Shown in pieces: positions 33,730 through 43,704 of a DNA stretch of 64,000 bases (within the stretch, counting starts at the first letter, position 1; each line of letters starts with the position of its first letter). This DNA is from Psychrobacillus sp. FSL H8-0483 (lineage in GTDB: Bacteria; Bacillota; Bacilli; Bacillales_A; Planococcaceae). The translations under genes and the position numbers were made by a program. The stretch spans positions 2,463,501 through 2,527,500 of the forward strand of contig NZ_CP152052.1 in assembly GCF_038637725.1 (NCBI RefSeq). Reading direction: 5' to 3'. The notes beneath the pieces are model-generated. The model did not search any database and was not told the DNA's origin. It saw only the letters and a program-made list of their open reading frames with translations.

Positions 33730-35898
33730 TTGAGGAATATAAGAAGTATCTTTATAAAAGACATTAAAAGTATAAGTACCAACTGGGTAGCCGCTATTCT
33801 AATTGGTGGTCTTATCTTTCTTCCCTCTCTTTACGCATGGCTCAATATTCTTGCATCATGGGATCCATACGGGCAAACTGGGCAATTTCCAATAGGAATT
33901 GTCAATGAAGACGTTGGCGCATCCATTCGTGGAGAAAATATTAATGCAGGAGACGAACTGGTTCAAACATTAAAAAGTAATCATGATATGAATTGGCAAT
34001 TCACGAATAGAGATGAAGCAATGGAAAAAGTAGAATACGGAGACTATTTTGCTGTAATAATTATTCCAAAAAACTTTACGGAAAGACTAGGATCGGTCAT
34101 TTCAGAAGTACCTCAGAAAGCAAACGTCGATTATTATGTAAATGAAAAAATTAATTCCATTGCACCGAAAATTTCTGATACTGGTGTCAGCCTCATTGTA
34201 GACCAAATGAGCAACGAATTCGCTGCTATTGTAAATGGAACTATTTTTGATGTTTTTAATAAATTGGGTATAGAAATCGAAGCCGATTTACCTGACATTC
34301 AGAAATTTGAACGATACGTATTCGAAATAGAACAAAAACTACCGGATATACATCAATCATTAAATGCTTCTTTAAGCGATGCAGCATCTGCTCAAAAGAT
34401 TATTCAAAGTACTCAAGGTAGTCTTTCAAACGTAAAAAAACTTACAGATGATGGATTATCAACTATTGCAAACACAACCGATTTTTTAACGAAAGCTGAG
34501 TCTGGATTTAACGAATTAGTGCCTCAAATCAACCGTGATCTACAAAAAGTTCAAGACATCGCCCAACAAGCTAATAAGTTATTGACGAAACTAAAACTCG
34601 TTAAAGTAGACACATCGGATTTGGAAAACACTCAAAAGAAGTTGGATCAACAAATGACAAATGCAATCAGTACAGTTGATACAATTATAGAAAGCTTGAC
34701 AGATTTAAGACAAATGAATGCGCAAAATACAGACTTTCAAAGTAAAGAAAAACTAGACGATGCTATTCAAAAAACAACCGCACTTAAAGGGACTCTTCAG
34801 GAAGCACAAACAAATGCGAGAAATATAAATAAACTAGTACTTTCAAAAGAAACACAACTGAAAGATTCAATCACTGATTTACAAAAGATTGCTGAGAATA
34901 CTTCTGTTCAAATCGACAGTTTTATAAATGAATACAAGAATACGATTGAGCCCACTGTTCTCAGTGAAATAAAAAAGGTAAAGCAAATGTTAACAGAAGC
35001 AAAAGGTATTATGAATGGTATTCAAACTATTTTACCTGAAGTCGATCGCATTTTGACAAGTACTTCTTCTCACGTCAACGACGGCAAAGAACTAATCGAA
35101 ACTGTGCTAAACGAATATCCTTACATTAGCAATAAAGTAACAGAACTTGCAAAGAGAATTCGAAGTTTCCAAAGCGAAATGAATATTAACGATTTTATTC
35201 AGCTTCTACAAAATAACCCAAGTGCAGAAAGTGAATTTCTCAAACAACCTATTGAGTTAAATGAACATAAACTGTTCCCAATAGAAAACTATGGCACTAG
35301 CATGACACCTTTTTATTCAGTTCTAGCAATCTGGGTTGGCTGCCTATTGTTAATCTCCTTACTTTCCGTAAACGTTCACCAAGGAGACTTATATCATGCA
35401 CGTGAAATCTATTTCGGTAAACTTTTAACCTTTGGGACAATCGGTATTATGCAAACGCTCATTGTCACAGCTGGAGACATAGCCTTACTTGGAGTTAAAG
35501 TTCAAGAACCCTTTTGGTTTATTATATTTGGATTATTTATCAGCAGTGTATTCATATCCATTGTTTATACTTTTGTATCGGTTTTCGGAGATATTGGAAA
35601 AGCATTTTCAATCATTATGTTGGTCTTACAAATCGCTGGTTCTGGTGGAACATATCCAGTTCCTTTGCTCCCTGAATTTTTCCAATGGATTAATCCTGCA
35701 TTACCGTTCACCTATGCAATAGATCTTATGCGCGAGGCAGTTGGAGGTATTATTTGGAGAAAAGCAGGCATAGACATCCTATTTCTATCATGCGTAGGAA
35801 TACTCTTCCTACTTTTTGGTGCCTTCTTGAAAGAAAAATCGAACAAGAAAACAAATGAATTACTGAAGAAGTCCAGACAGTCTGGATTGTTTCATTAA
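33730..35898 (+). CDS. YhgE/Pip-family membrane protein
   Basis: This 722-residue protein has an N-terminal helix (FLPSLYAWLNILASWDPYG is typical of the family), a long coiled-coil-rich external region of about 400 residues, and five or six C-terminal helices with an ABC-2-permease-like fold. The start is TTG after GGAAGGAACG. Relatives include the phage infection protein Pip of Lactococcus and EsaA-like proteins of type VII secretion; no ESX partners lie nearby. Confidence 0.9.
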   Translation: MRNIRSIFIKDIKSISTNWVAAILIGGLIFLPSLYAWLNILASWDPYGQTGQFPIGIVNEDVGASIRGENINAGDELVQTLKSNHDMNWQFTNRDEAMEKVEYGDYFAVIIIPKNFTERLGSVISEVPQKANVDYYVNEKINSIAPKISDTGVSLIVDQMSNEFAAIVNGTIFDVFNKLGIEIEADLPDIQKFERYVFEIEQKLPDIHQSLNASLSDAASAQKIIQSTQGSLSNVKKLTDDGLSTIANTTDFLTKAESGFNELVPQINRDLQKVQDIAQQANKLLTKLKLVKVDTSDLENTQKKLDQQMTNAISTVDTIIESLTDLRQMNAQNTDFQSKEKLDDAIQKTTALKGTLQEAQTNARNINKLVLSKETQLKDSITDLQKIAENTSVQIDSFINEYKNTIEPTVLSEIKKVKQMLTEAKGIMNGIQTILPEVDRILTSTSSHVNDGKELIETVLNEYPYISNKVTELAKRIRSFQSEMNINDFIQLLQNNPSAESEFLKQPIELNEHKLFPIENYGTSMTPFYSVLAIWVGCLLLISLLSVNVHQGDLYHAREIYFGKLLTFGTIGIMQTLIVTAGDIALLGVKVQEPFWFIIFGLFISSVFISIVYTFVSVFGDIGKAFSIIMLVLQIAGSGGTYPVPLLPEFFQWINPALPFTYAIDLMREAVGGIIWRKAGIDILFLSCVGILFLLFGAFLKEKSNKKTNELLKKSRQSGLFH

Positions 35899-36922
35899 AC
35901 ATAGAATCGGTAATTGTTGATTCTCTTATTTGATATTGACTATAAGAATTCATTCTATTGTAATTCAGCAAGAGTTTCGCCTACTTCTAAAATTCCCTAA
36001 AAATTAACGTACAGAGTATGGGAATTGCGCAAGTTCTCGACAAAAAATTGCTCCTACCCTAAATCCTGTGATATAAAGTAATGTTTCTGCAAATAATTAG
36101 TAAAATTATTTCTCAGTATAGTTTCTCAGTACCCCCTAAATTGATGTCATCAATATGCCTAGACAGAACTAGCGATTGCGCCTTTCAATTGGTAGCCGGA
36201 GCGTTTATAAATAGTAAATACTTAGTTCAGTATATGATCATGGACTTTTTAAACGGCCACGCGCACCTCACTGCAGAGTCTTGCCCATGCTTTTTCAAAC
36301 AATGAAATAGCAACTATTTACTTGAACCTATATGAAAAGTGATTATACAATAATCGAATTTTTGCATCATGTCCATGGTCTTCAATCTATTGAAAGTAGA
36401 ATGATAAAAACACAAAAACAGGTGTAGAAAAACAATTCGTTTTTCTACACCTGTTTCATTTAAGGGATTTCTAAAAGCCCCTAGGGTATTAAGATAAGCG
36501 AGGCATTCGAATTGCCACCTATGGGAACGGGGACTATATATTCTAAAAGATCACTTGCTTTCCCAAAATCTCACATATTTGCAGGGGTGTTGATCCAAGA
36601 AGGCTAAAGTAACTTAATCAAACAAGTTTAACTCAGTAAATTAAATATGAGAAAGCTTGTTTTATCAATGCTTTACGTAATACTAAAATCAGTTAGTTGA
36701 ACTAACCCAGTATTAAACGTATCCCAATACTAATATCTTTAACGACTTTCCTAGATTTAAGATGAGAAATCATCAATAATTTCTACCACTTCAAGCTATA
36801 TATCCGAAATGGAAGGTTACAGTGGACATAAAATTCACTACTTCTTCAAGAAAAAAATAAAGAATACGGTTTCGATTTCGAATGTAAAAGTTAATTAAAC
36901 AGCATGACGATGTCGGGCTCTT
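35899..36922. other. Gene-free stretch of about 1 kb
   Basis: No supported gene. A 74-codon frame at 36081-36305 lacks a ribosome site and domain pattern. The stretch contains the strong hairpin at 36416-36457 and an isolated GTTAGTTGAACTAAC dyad near 36690. Confidence 0.5.
36416..36457. repeat. Repeated hairpin, copy 1
   Basis: A 17-bp stem (AAACAGGTGTAGAAAAA) with a 7-base loop. The same AGGTGTAGAAAAA stem recurs at 63623-63654. It may terminate transcription on the minus strand. Confidence 0.7.
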
Positions 36923-38185
36923 TTATAATGAAGGAATAATAATTGAAAAACATGTTCCCTTTCCTTTTTCACTTTTTATTTCTATATCCCCGTTTAATTC
37001 TTTAATAATACCATATGCAATCATAGTGCCGAGCCCAGTCCCCTCCTCTTTTAATGAATAAAACGGCATGGCGATTCTCTTTATCTCCTCAGGTGACATT
37101 CCTCTGCCTGAATCGACAATTTCAATCACAATACTATTCTTTCCCTTTTTCACATTAATTCGTAGTATTCCACCACTATCCATGGCTTCAATCCCATTTT
37201 TTATAATGTTAATTAAACACTGTTTTATTTTATCGGCATTAGCATTAATAGAAAGCGAATCTTTTATACTGCTTTTGATTTCAATATTATATAAGATGGC
37301 TAGCGGTGAAATATTATTTATAACTTGATTCATAATTAGGCTAATATCTAACGAGTCTTTTAGAACATTATTTTGTGGTTTTCCTAATGATAAATAATTG
37401 TCAATAATGAGCTGTGTACTTTCTAACTCCTGCAGCATGACTTGTATATACTCATCCTTATGTGTTTCCGAGATTTCATTTTTATGAAACAACTGCATAA
37501 ATCCATATACCGTAGTTATTGGATTTCGAATCTCGTGAGCAAAAGAAGCGGCCAATTCACTAATCACATAATATTTTTCTGCCCTTTGAATTTTATCTTT
37601 CATTTTGAACTTATCAATTATTCCTTCAATTAAATAAATAGATAACAATCCGGTAAGGATATTGATTACTATATAGCTACAGAAAAATTGCATCCATTCA
37701 GAGCTGACTGTTCCATTTATCTTTATTTCGTACATTATAGCAAGAACAGAAAAAGAACTAGTGCAAATGAGAATCAACAGTGAGCCAAACAGTATTCTCC
37801 TTTTCTCTATATAAGCTGGTAGAAAAAAATTATATATTGCAATATTAGAAAAGAACATTATAACCATAATAATTACTGATGGTAAAAAGCCGTTTCCACC
37901 TAAGTAAAAACGGTAAGAAAGATATACAAAGGTGACAAAAATAAAGCTTCTTAAACCTCCATATAGAAAGGCTAGTATGATAGGAATAAGCCGTAAATCA
38001 TAAATATATCCGAGATGAAAACTAAAAGGGAACGTCATACAAAGAACAGTAGCAATTGATGAAAGAAAAGAAATTAATACATTGTTGCGTAATTTATTCC
38101 CATCTTTATCTAACCAAAATACTTGATAGCAAAAAATACATAGGATAATAATGAATGCATTTAATAATAGTGTAGGAATACCCAT
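36923..38185 (-). CDS. Sporulation-kinase-like sensor histidine kinase
   Basis: This 420-residue protein has five or six N-terminal helices of the 5TM-5TMR_LYT type seen in KinB. A HisKA domain follows with His217 in SFAHEIRNPITTVYGFMQLF, and an ATPase domain with NIIKNGIEAMDSGG and GTGLGTMIA. There is no adjacent response regulator, as is usual for kinases feeding the Spo0F phosphorelay. GAAGGGGATAGGG precedes the ATG. A 3' fragment of this gene is duplicated at 43474. Confidence 0.88.
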   Translation of the reverse strand: MGIPTLLLNAFIIILCIFCYQVFWLDKDGNKLRNNVLISFLSSIATVLCMTFPFSFHLGYIYDLRLIPIILAFLYGGLRSFIFVTFVYLSYRFYLGGNGFLPSVIIMVIMFFSNIAIYNFFLPAYIEKRRILFGSLLILICTSSFSVLAIMYEIKINGTVSSEWMQFFCSYIVINILTGLLSIYLIEGIIDKFKMKDKIQRAEKYYVISELAASFAHEIRNPITTVYGFMQLFHKNEISETHKDEYIQVMLQELESTQLIIDNYLSLGKPQNNVLKDSLDISLIMNQVINNISPLAILYNIEIKSSIKDSLSINANADKIKQCLINIIKNGIEAMDSGGILRINVKKGKNSIVIEIVDSGRGMSPEEIKRIAMPFYSLKEEGTGLGTMIAYGIIKELNGDIEIKSEKGKGTCFSIIIPSL

Positions 38186-38561
38186 ACCCTATCCCCTTCT
38201 TTCCATTAGTCTAAACGCCTATCAAGTATTAATTTCAGTAATATTATTATGATTATACATGATTTTTATAAGAATAAAAGTATGAATATTATGAATTTAT
38301 AATTAAAATTAATAAAATACTAATGGAGGGGGAAATATATACTATACGCCTGGAAAGACATGGATTAACAGCTCGGTAAGGATTCTAATTACAATGAAAA
38401 GAACCCCTATTATTCAGAAAATTGGAGGAAGCTTATTTTATGAATAATGAAAAAGTTTTGTTTTGTGTTTTATCTTTATTTCTTATAACATAAACAGTTT
38501 GAAGTTACTCTGAGATTAGTTAATAATAGATTACATATTCAATTAGAAAGAAGCGAAATAA
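38186..38561. other. Gene-poor stretch with one 17-codon frame
   Basis: GGAGGAAGC precedes a short frame (38440-38493, MNNEKVLFCVLSLFLIT) that looks like the start of a signal peptide cut short by TAA. It could be a dead gene start. Nothing else is seen. Confidence 0.4.
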
Positions 38562-39266
38562 ATGAAAAGAACTCTTGTAATAAGTGATATACACGGTGAA
38601 TTAAAGAAGTTTGAACAGTTACTTGAAGAAGTAGACTACGATCCAGAAACTGACCAATTAATCTTATTAGGTGATTATGTAGATCGAGGACCTAATACAA
38701 AAGGTGTTATTGATAAGGTGATGAGTTTAAAAGAAGCCGGAGCTCTATTGCTTAAAGGTAATCATGAAGATTTGATGATAAAAGCTTTAACTACTGACAT
38801 AGAAAGATCGTGGAACCACTGGATTAAATTATGTGGTGGAGATAAAACTTTATTTAGCTATGGTTTTTCAGAAATTGATATAGCCGCAAGTGAAGAAAAG
38901 TTCCAAAAACCAGAGCTACAATCATCTACACTAAATAAACACTTAGAGTTTATACAAGGATTAGAAAATTACATAGAAACATCCGATTATATTTTTGTTC
39001 ACGCGGGCGTACACCCAACGACACCTATTGCTGAGACAGATCCACATATCTTAATGTGGATTCGAGACGAGTTTCATAAAGGCTATAATGGTGAAAAGAT
39101 TGTGATATTTGGACATACAGAAACAAATTCTCTTCATAGGGATATCAACAATAACAATGTCTATTTTGGAAGCAATCGAATCGTCGGTATCGATGGTGGA
39201 GCTGTATACGGAGGACAATTGAATTGTTTGGAGTTGCCTAGTCAAAAAGTAATTTCAGTAAAATAA
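38562..39266 (+). CDS. PPP-family metallophosphoesterase
   Basis: This 234-residue protein has the serine/threonine phosphatase motifs in order: SDIHGE, GDYVDRGP, GNHED, then FVHAGVHP and FGHTE. These residues bind two metal ions. It resembles bacterial PrpE/PrpA-type phosphatases and diadenosine-tetraphosphatases; the substrate may be a phosphoprotein or a nucleotide. AGAAAGAAGCG lies upstream. Confidence 0.9.
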   Translation: MKRTLVISDIHGELKKFEQLLEEVDYDPETDQLILLGDYVDRGPNTKGVIDKVMSLKEAGALLLKGNHEDLMIKALTTDIERSWNHWIKLCGGDKTLFSYGFSEIDIAASEEKFQKPELQSSTLNKHLEFIQGLENYIETSDYIFVHAGVHPTTPIAETDPHILMWIRDEFHKGYNGEKIVIFGHTETNSLHRDINNNNVYFGSNRIVGIDGGAVYGGQLNCLELPSQKVISVK

Positions 39267-39360
39267 GCTCAACTTCATCGAACTAATAAATTGCTTTTAT
39301 CAATAGAACTTTGCATTATTTTTAACAGAGCAGCCATATCTAACGGCAATTCTTGAGGAG

Positions 39361-39425
39361 TTAGTTGAAGAAAAAATATGAGCTGTCTAAACAGCTCAAT
39401 GATCTTCAAGTAAAGCACCCCTTAG
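39361..39425. repeat. Solitary module copy, left part
   Basis: TTAGTTGAAGAAAAAA, a GAGCTGTCTAAACAGCTC hairpin and GTAAAGCACCCCTTAG, directly followed by the deleted IS derivative. The far arm TTGAAG follows at 39604. Confidence 0.65.
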
Positions 39426-39603
39426 CCTCCATGCAGCACAAAATAGTGCTGCACCACAGAGTATGCTTAAGAGAGTCAATACTAATAATCCACCGAAATC
39501 ATAGACTTATTAATGTACGCGCTCCTTTTTTTAAACGATTAAGCTGGGGTCTTCTTAAGTATTGTCATTTTTCTTTTCTTGAAGAAATTAATTTTCATGG
39601 TAG
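39426..39603 (+). mobile_element. Internally deleted derivative of the second IS110 element
   Basis: About 178 bp. The left end (CCTCCATGCAGCACAAAATA and ...CACCACAGAG) and right end (TACGCGCTCC...TTTTCATGGTAG) resemble both ends of 12896-14500, with no transposase between. It sits at the same place in a module (GTTAG-type arm to TTGAA). It could be a non-autonomous, MITE-like form mobilised in trans. Confidence 0.65.
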
Positions 39604-39755
39604 TTGAAGAACTGTTCCATTTAAAGTGGATGGTGCTTGAGTTAGCAATAAATTATTAAGTACTAGGTACTCAATGAATTTAAATTGGTAAGAATTCTCT
39701 TCAATTGTTTGCAATAACTGAAACAAAATCTATCATCTCAATTTAGTATGAGGCC

Positions 39756-40835
39756 TTATGAATCTAACTTGAATGATGATATATTTTCTGTCTCAGCATC
39801 CCACTTGGTTATTTCCTCTCGAACCCGTGGTGCTACCTCTGTTCCTAGCAGTTCAATAGCTCTCATCACTTGGTCATGCGGCATAGTGCTTAACGGTACA
39901 TACATCATAAAGCGTGTGATGCCTACATTTTTACGAAGGTGAATGATCTTTTGAGCAACAGTTTCTGGATCGCCAACATACAGTGCACCTTCAAAACTGC
40001 GAGCGGCATCGAAGTTAGAACGGTCATAATGCGCCCACCCCCGCTCTTTGCCGAGTTTATTCATGCCTGCCTGGGTAGATGGGAAAAACATATCTGCTGC
40101 TTTTTCAGTATTCTCTGCAATAAATCCTATCGAATGCGATCCAACCTTAAGCCGTGATTCGTCGTGACCAGCATGCGCTGCTGCTTTCTTATAAAGCTGC
40201 ACGAGCGGTTCAAACTGTATCGGGTTTCCACCAATAATCGCCAGCATCAGTGGCAGTCCTAGCAAACCAGCACGGATAGCTGACTCCTGATTTCCTCCGC
40301 TGCCAATCCATATCGGTAAAGGATTTTGAACGGGCCGTGGATATATTCCCAAATTGTTAATCGCTGCTCGATGCCTACCTTTCCAAGTTACTTTTTCGGC
40401 CTCACGTAATTTAAGGAGCAATTCCAAATGTTCTTCAAACAGCTCATCATAGTCATTCAAGTTATAGCCAAACAATGGAAAAGATTCAATAAATGAACCC
40501 CTGCCCGCCATAATCTCCGCACGCCCATTTGAAATGCCATCCAACGTAGAAAAATCCTGAAAAACGCGCACCGGATCAGCTGAAGAAAGCACCGTAACTG
40601 CACTAGTCAGCCGAATCCGTTTCGTCAGCGAAGCGGCTGCAGACATCACAACTGCTGGTGAAGAGGCCGCATAATCTTCCCGATGATGCTCACCTATGCC
40701 AAACACATCAAGTCCCACCTGATCAGCAAGAACAATTTCCTCTATCACTTCACGCAATCGTTGTGCGTGACTCATCACTTCTCCAGTCTGAATATCTGGC
40801 TTAGTTTCTACAAATGAAGTAATACCTATTTCCAT
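39756..40835 (-). CDS. LLM-class flavin-dependent oxidoreductase
   Basis: About 359 residues in a luciferase-like TIM barrel: MEIGITSFVE start, VFGIGEHHREDYAASSPAV, and a GRAEIMAGRGSFIESFPLFG segment. GGAGAGG lies before the ATG at 40835. Substrate unknown. The next upstream gene is an MFS transporter on the same strand, about 170 bases away. Confidence 0.88.
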   Translation of the reverse strand: MEIGITSFVETKPDIQTGEVMSHAQRLREVIEEIVLADQVGLDVFGIGEHHREDYAASSPAVVMSAAASLTKRIRLTSAVTVLSSADPVRVFQDFSTLDGISNGRAEIMAGRGSFIESFPLFGYNLNDYDELFEEHLELLLKLREAEKVTWKGRHRAAINNLGIYPRPVQNPLPIWIGSGGNQESAIRAGLLGLPLMLAIIGGNPIQFEPLVQLYKKAAAHAGHDESRLKVGSHSIGFIAENTEKAADMFFPSTQAGMNKLGKERGWAHYDRSNFDAARSFEGALYVGDPETVAQKIIHLRKNVGITRFMMYVPLSTMPHDQVMRAIELLGTEVAPRVREEITKWDAETENISSFKLDS

Positions 40836-41001
40836 GTACAATCCTCTCCTATTTCAAATTTTTCTCCGCCACAGCTTTGAAAGCAACAAATTACAATATC
40901 AGATCTCTATTCTGTACTAGTATTCATTTCTTCTAAAACTGGTTGCTGTGTAGCTCATATTCGTGATGTTGAATCTGGATATGATAAGACACAGCTTATT
41001 T

Positions 41002-42273
41002 TTATGCGGAAGCCGTATCGCGCCTAGTCATTGCCCAAAATAGAAGAGCTAAAGCACTAACTGACGCCCCGAGAAAGCATACTCCTTCCCAACCATAATT
41101 CGCATACATTTGGGTAGAAGCAATTGAACCGCTTGCACTACCGATAGAATAAAACACCATGTACCCGGCAGTTAGCCGACTACGTGCCTCCGGTCGCAAT
41201 GGAAGAATCATAGTTTGATTAGTAACATGTATGGCTTGTACAGCCAAGTCAAGCAGAACAATACCTATAACTAATGCGAATAGAGACTGCTCTGTATAGC
41301 TGATGAAAAACCATGAAATCAACAATAGAATCAAAGAAATGCCCGTCGTTCTCTGTCCGTAACCCCGATCAGCTAGCTTCCCTGCTCGAGCTGCAGATAA
41401 AGCCCCAGCCACTCCTACAAGACCAAGTGCTCCAATTGCACTATGCGAAAGAGAAAATGGCGGAGTGCTAAGGGGCAGTACGAGTGAAGTCCACAAAATG
41501 CTGAAATCAGCAAAAATCAGCAGGGCAAGAACAGAGCGGATGCGCAAAATCCGTTCTTGTTTAAACAATATAAGCACCGATCTAAGCAACTTAGGATAGG
41601 ACAATGACTTTACCTCTCGCTCAACATTGGGCAATACCCTAAAAAACATACAAACCATAAAAAGCATTAGCGCAGCAGAGACTAGATATACGGAACGCCA
41701 ACCCGCAACATCCGTTAATATTCCTGCAAAGGACCGCGCAAGAAGTATGCCGATTACAATCCCGCTTGTTACAAAACCAACGACACGTCCTCGTTCGGCA
41801 GGAGCAGCCATAGATGCTGCGAACGCCACAAGAGTCTGAGTTACGACCCCAAGAAGCCCCACTAAAGCCATTCCTGCAAATAGTATCGTGCTGGTGGAAG
41901 CAGTACCAACTATAACCAAGACTATTATGGATAGTAACATCTGGCCGATAATCAAGAAGCGCTGGTTCAGCAAATCACCAAGAGGCACTAACAGCAGCAA
42001 TCCTAATCCATAAAAGATTTGAGTGATGGTAATAACAATTCCAATGATGGAATGGTCGATACCGAACTCACTCGACAGCTGATCTAGTAGCGGCTGTGCG
42101 AAGTAGATGTTGGCGACTGACATCCCACAGGCAGCCGCAAATAATAATGACACTTTACGAGACATAGAAGAGACACGGACTGAATCAGATGAGATAAATG
42201 CTCCCCGAGTCGAATTCGCTTTTATCTCTGCATTGACTGCTATTTTTTCTTTAATTTCCTCCAATCTGTACAC
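41002..42273 (-). CDS. MFS transporter, TetR-controlled
   Basis: This 423-residue protein has 12 helices after an N-terminal polar stretch of about 40 residues; VPLGDLLNQRFLI is the loop 2-3 motif. The start is GTG at 42273 without a good ribosome site; a Met at about residue 37 is an alternative. It is divergent from a TetR-type gene, with operator copies near each start, so it is very likely a regulated efflux pump. Confidence 0.85.
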   Translation of the reverse strand: MYRLEEIKEKIAVNAEIKANSTRGAFISSDSVRVSSMSRKVSLLFAAACGMSVANIYFAQPLLDQLSSEFGIDHSIIGIVITITQIFYGLGLLLLVPLGDLLNQRFLIIGQMLLSIIVLVIVGTASTSTILFAGMALVGLLGVVTQTLVAFAASMAAPAERGRVVGFVTSGIVIGILLARSFAGILTDVAGWRSVYLVSAALMLFMVCMFFRVLPNVEREVKSLSYPKLLRSVLILFKQERILRIRSVLALLIFADFSILWTSLVLPLSTPPFSLSHSAIGALGLVGVAGALSAARAGKLADRGYGQRTTGISLILLLISWFFISYTEQSLFALVIGIVLLDLAVQAIHVTNQTMILPLRPEARSRLTAGYMVFYSIGSASGSIASTQMYANYGWEGVCFLGASVSALALLFWAMTRRDTASA

Positions 42274-42310
42274 CCCTTTTTTCCATTATTTTTGGATACG
42301 GAGAAATATA

Positions 42311-42328
42311 ACGTACCGAACAGTATGT
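42311..42328. promoter_or_regulatory. TetR operator near the MFS start
   Basis: ACGTACCGAACAGTATGT; the core TACCGAACAGTA is nearly the complement-palindrome of the second site at 42481. Confidence 0.6.
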
Positions 42329-42480
42329 TATATTGCTTGGTAAATATAACTCACAGAAACTAATTCTGTCAACGTACAAATTATATTTCGGGTAATCACG
42401 TCTTTGTATTTGGAAATCCCATGTTAGGTATAACTGGCCTACATTTGACAATATTAAGTGAAAAATATATATTTATAATA

Positions 42481-42492
42481 TACTGTTCAGTA
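42481..42492. promoter_or_regulatory. TetR operator near the TetR start
   Basis: TACTGTTCAGTA is a perfect 12-bp palindrome, followed by CGTA. It is of the type bound by AcrR/YcdC-like TetR proteins. Confidence 0.65.
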
Positions 42493-42573
42493 CGTAATTA
42501 AAGGCAATTGGCAGTTTCATATGATAGATATATTTAAACATAAAAAAATCAAGAGTAACGAGAGGTTTTGACT

Positions 42574-43155
42574 ATGGGACGAACCCGCGAATTTGACGAA
42601 GAAAGAGTATTAGATGCAGCTATGCAACTATTCTGGGAGAAGGGATATGAAGCAACCTCATTAAGTGATTTAACTTCCAGAATGGGAATTCAACGACCCA
42701 GTATTTACTCTACCTTTGGTGGTAAAAAAGATTTGTTCGAAGCCGCACTACGCAAATACACGATGTCCCGTGCTTCTGAAATCCGAAGCAGACTTCAAAA
42801 CTTTCCATCAGTAAAGGAAGCATTTTGCACTTTTTTTGAAGAAGTGGTTGCTGAGGAATACACAGAAAGTTGCAGTAAAGGATGCTTTTGCATTAATACA
42901 ATGGTCGAACTTGCGCCTCATGATGAGAAATTTGAAATTCTTACAAGGGAACATCAAATGTACCTTTCAATCATATTTCAAGAAACCATTGAACGAGGTA
43001 TACAATCAGGTGAACTCGCGACCGATGTAAACGCGAAGGCATTAGCACAGGCGCTAATCGTATCGTTAATTGGACTAACCGTAATAATGAAATCTCGTCC
43101 AAAACGATCATTTGTTGATAATGCAATAAAAGAGATACTTACATTGCTTAATTAG
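42574..43155 (+). CDS. TetR-family regulator
   Basis: About 193 residues. The HTH is LSDLTSRMGIQRPSIYSTFG; the C-terminal domain contains CSKGCFCINTMVE typical of the AcrR-like TetR_C subgroup. GAGAGGTTTTG lies before the ATG. It is divergent from the MFS gene and is its probable repressor. Confidence 0.9.
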   Translation: MGRTREFDEERVLDAAMQLFWEKGYEATSLSDLTSRMGIQRPSIYSTFGGKKDLFEAALRKYTMSRASEIRSRLQNFPSVKEAFCTFFEEVVAEEYTESCSKGCFCINTMVELAPHDEKFEILTREHQMYLSIIFQETIERGIQSGELATDVNAKALAQALIVSLIGLTVIMKSRPKRSFVDNAIKEILTLLN

Positions 43156-43241
43156 CTCGGAATGCTTCAATTTTATTTGTCTGGTTATATGAATCAAAAA
43201 TTTTAAATTCTTCTAAAATTTCTAATTTCATTCTCCTTCTC

Positions 43242-43405
43242 TAATTCAAATGTAAACGAAAAAACTCCCTCTTGAAAAAGAGAGAGTTTTTCTTTACATC
43301 ATGGATTTTCTTACTTGTCGAAGTCCATTTAGCTGTTACTTCACCGCCGATTGGCAGTTTGATATAGCCTTTTTTTATCCTGCCCCGATAGCTCAAGGAA
43401 AAAGG
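43242..43405 (-). pseudogene. C-terminal gene remnant
   Basis: A frame without a start reads PFSLSYRGRIKKGYIKLPIG and GEVTAKWTSTSKKIHD, then runs through the terminator hairpin. It has the look of the end of a real extracytoplasmic protein but no recognisable family. It lies next to a module copy, as the cassette genes do. Confidence 0.3.
43259..43294 (+). terminator. Terminator after the TetR gene
   Basis: AAAAACTCCCTCTT/AAGAGAGAGTTTTT stem with GAAA loop and T run. Confidence 0.8.
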
Positions 43406-43409
43406 CTTA

Positions 43410-43473
43410 TCCCCTTCTAGAAGTAAAGCACCCGTTAGCCACCCGTAAAGCCTCTCTTCACCACAGAATATGA
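43410..43473. repeat. Module half plus truncated IS left end
   Basis: GAAGTAAAGCACCCGTTAG is followed by CCACCCGTAAAGCCTCTCTT and CACCACAGAATATG. This matches the left end of the 12896 element and stops abruptly. Confidence 0.55.
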
Positions 43474-43559
43474 TGTTCCCTTTCCTTTTTCACTTTTTAT
43501 CTCTATATCCCCGTTTAATTCATTAATACCATATGCAATCATAGTGCCGAGCCCAGTCC
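43474..43559 (-). pseudogene. Fragment of the 36923 histidine kinase 3' end
   Basis: About 85 bases nearly identical to 36954-37041 (the G2-box region and end of the kinase), with a 3-base deletion. It joins directly to the truncated IS left end, so it probably arose by IS-associated duplication. Confidence 0.65.
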
Positions 43560-43704
43560 TCGAACTATTCACGTACAACTTTACTTTTACCTTCGTCTGC
43601 CGTTCTCTAAATTAACTGCTACATTATACATATATGGATAGGTACCTGCTTTTGATTTTAAAACAACAATTTTAGTGCAGAATAATGAGACATTGAATTG
43701 TTAC

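Noticed and set aside
33730..35898. EsaA component of a type VII secretion system
   Set aside because: The protein is of the wider YhgE/Pip family, but no EssB, EssC or WXG100 genes are present around it.
36081..36305. 74-codon open frame on the plus strand
   Set aside because: No ribosome site, no domain pattern and low-complexity composition; treated as noncoding.
39365..39607. 80-codon open frame on the plus strand
   Set aside because: It lies entirely in the deleted IS derivative and module sequence.
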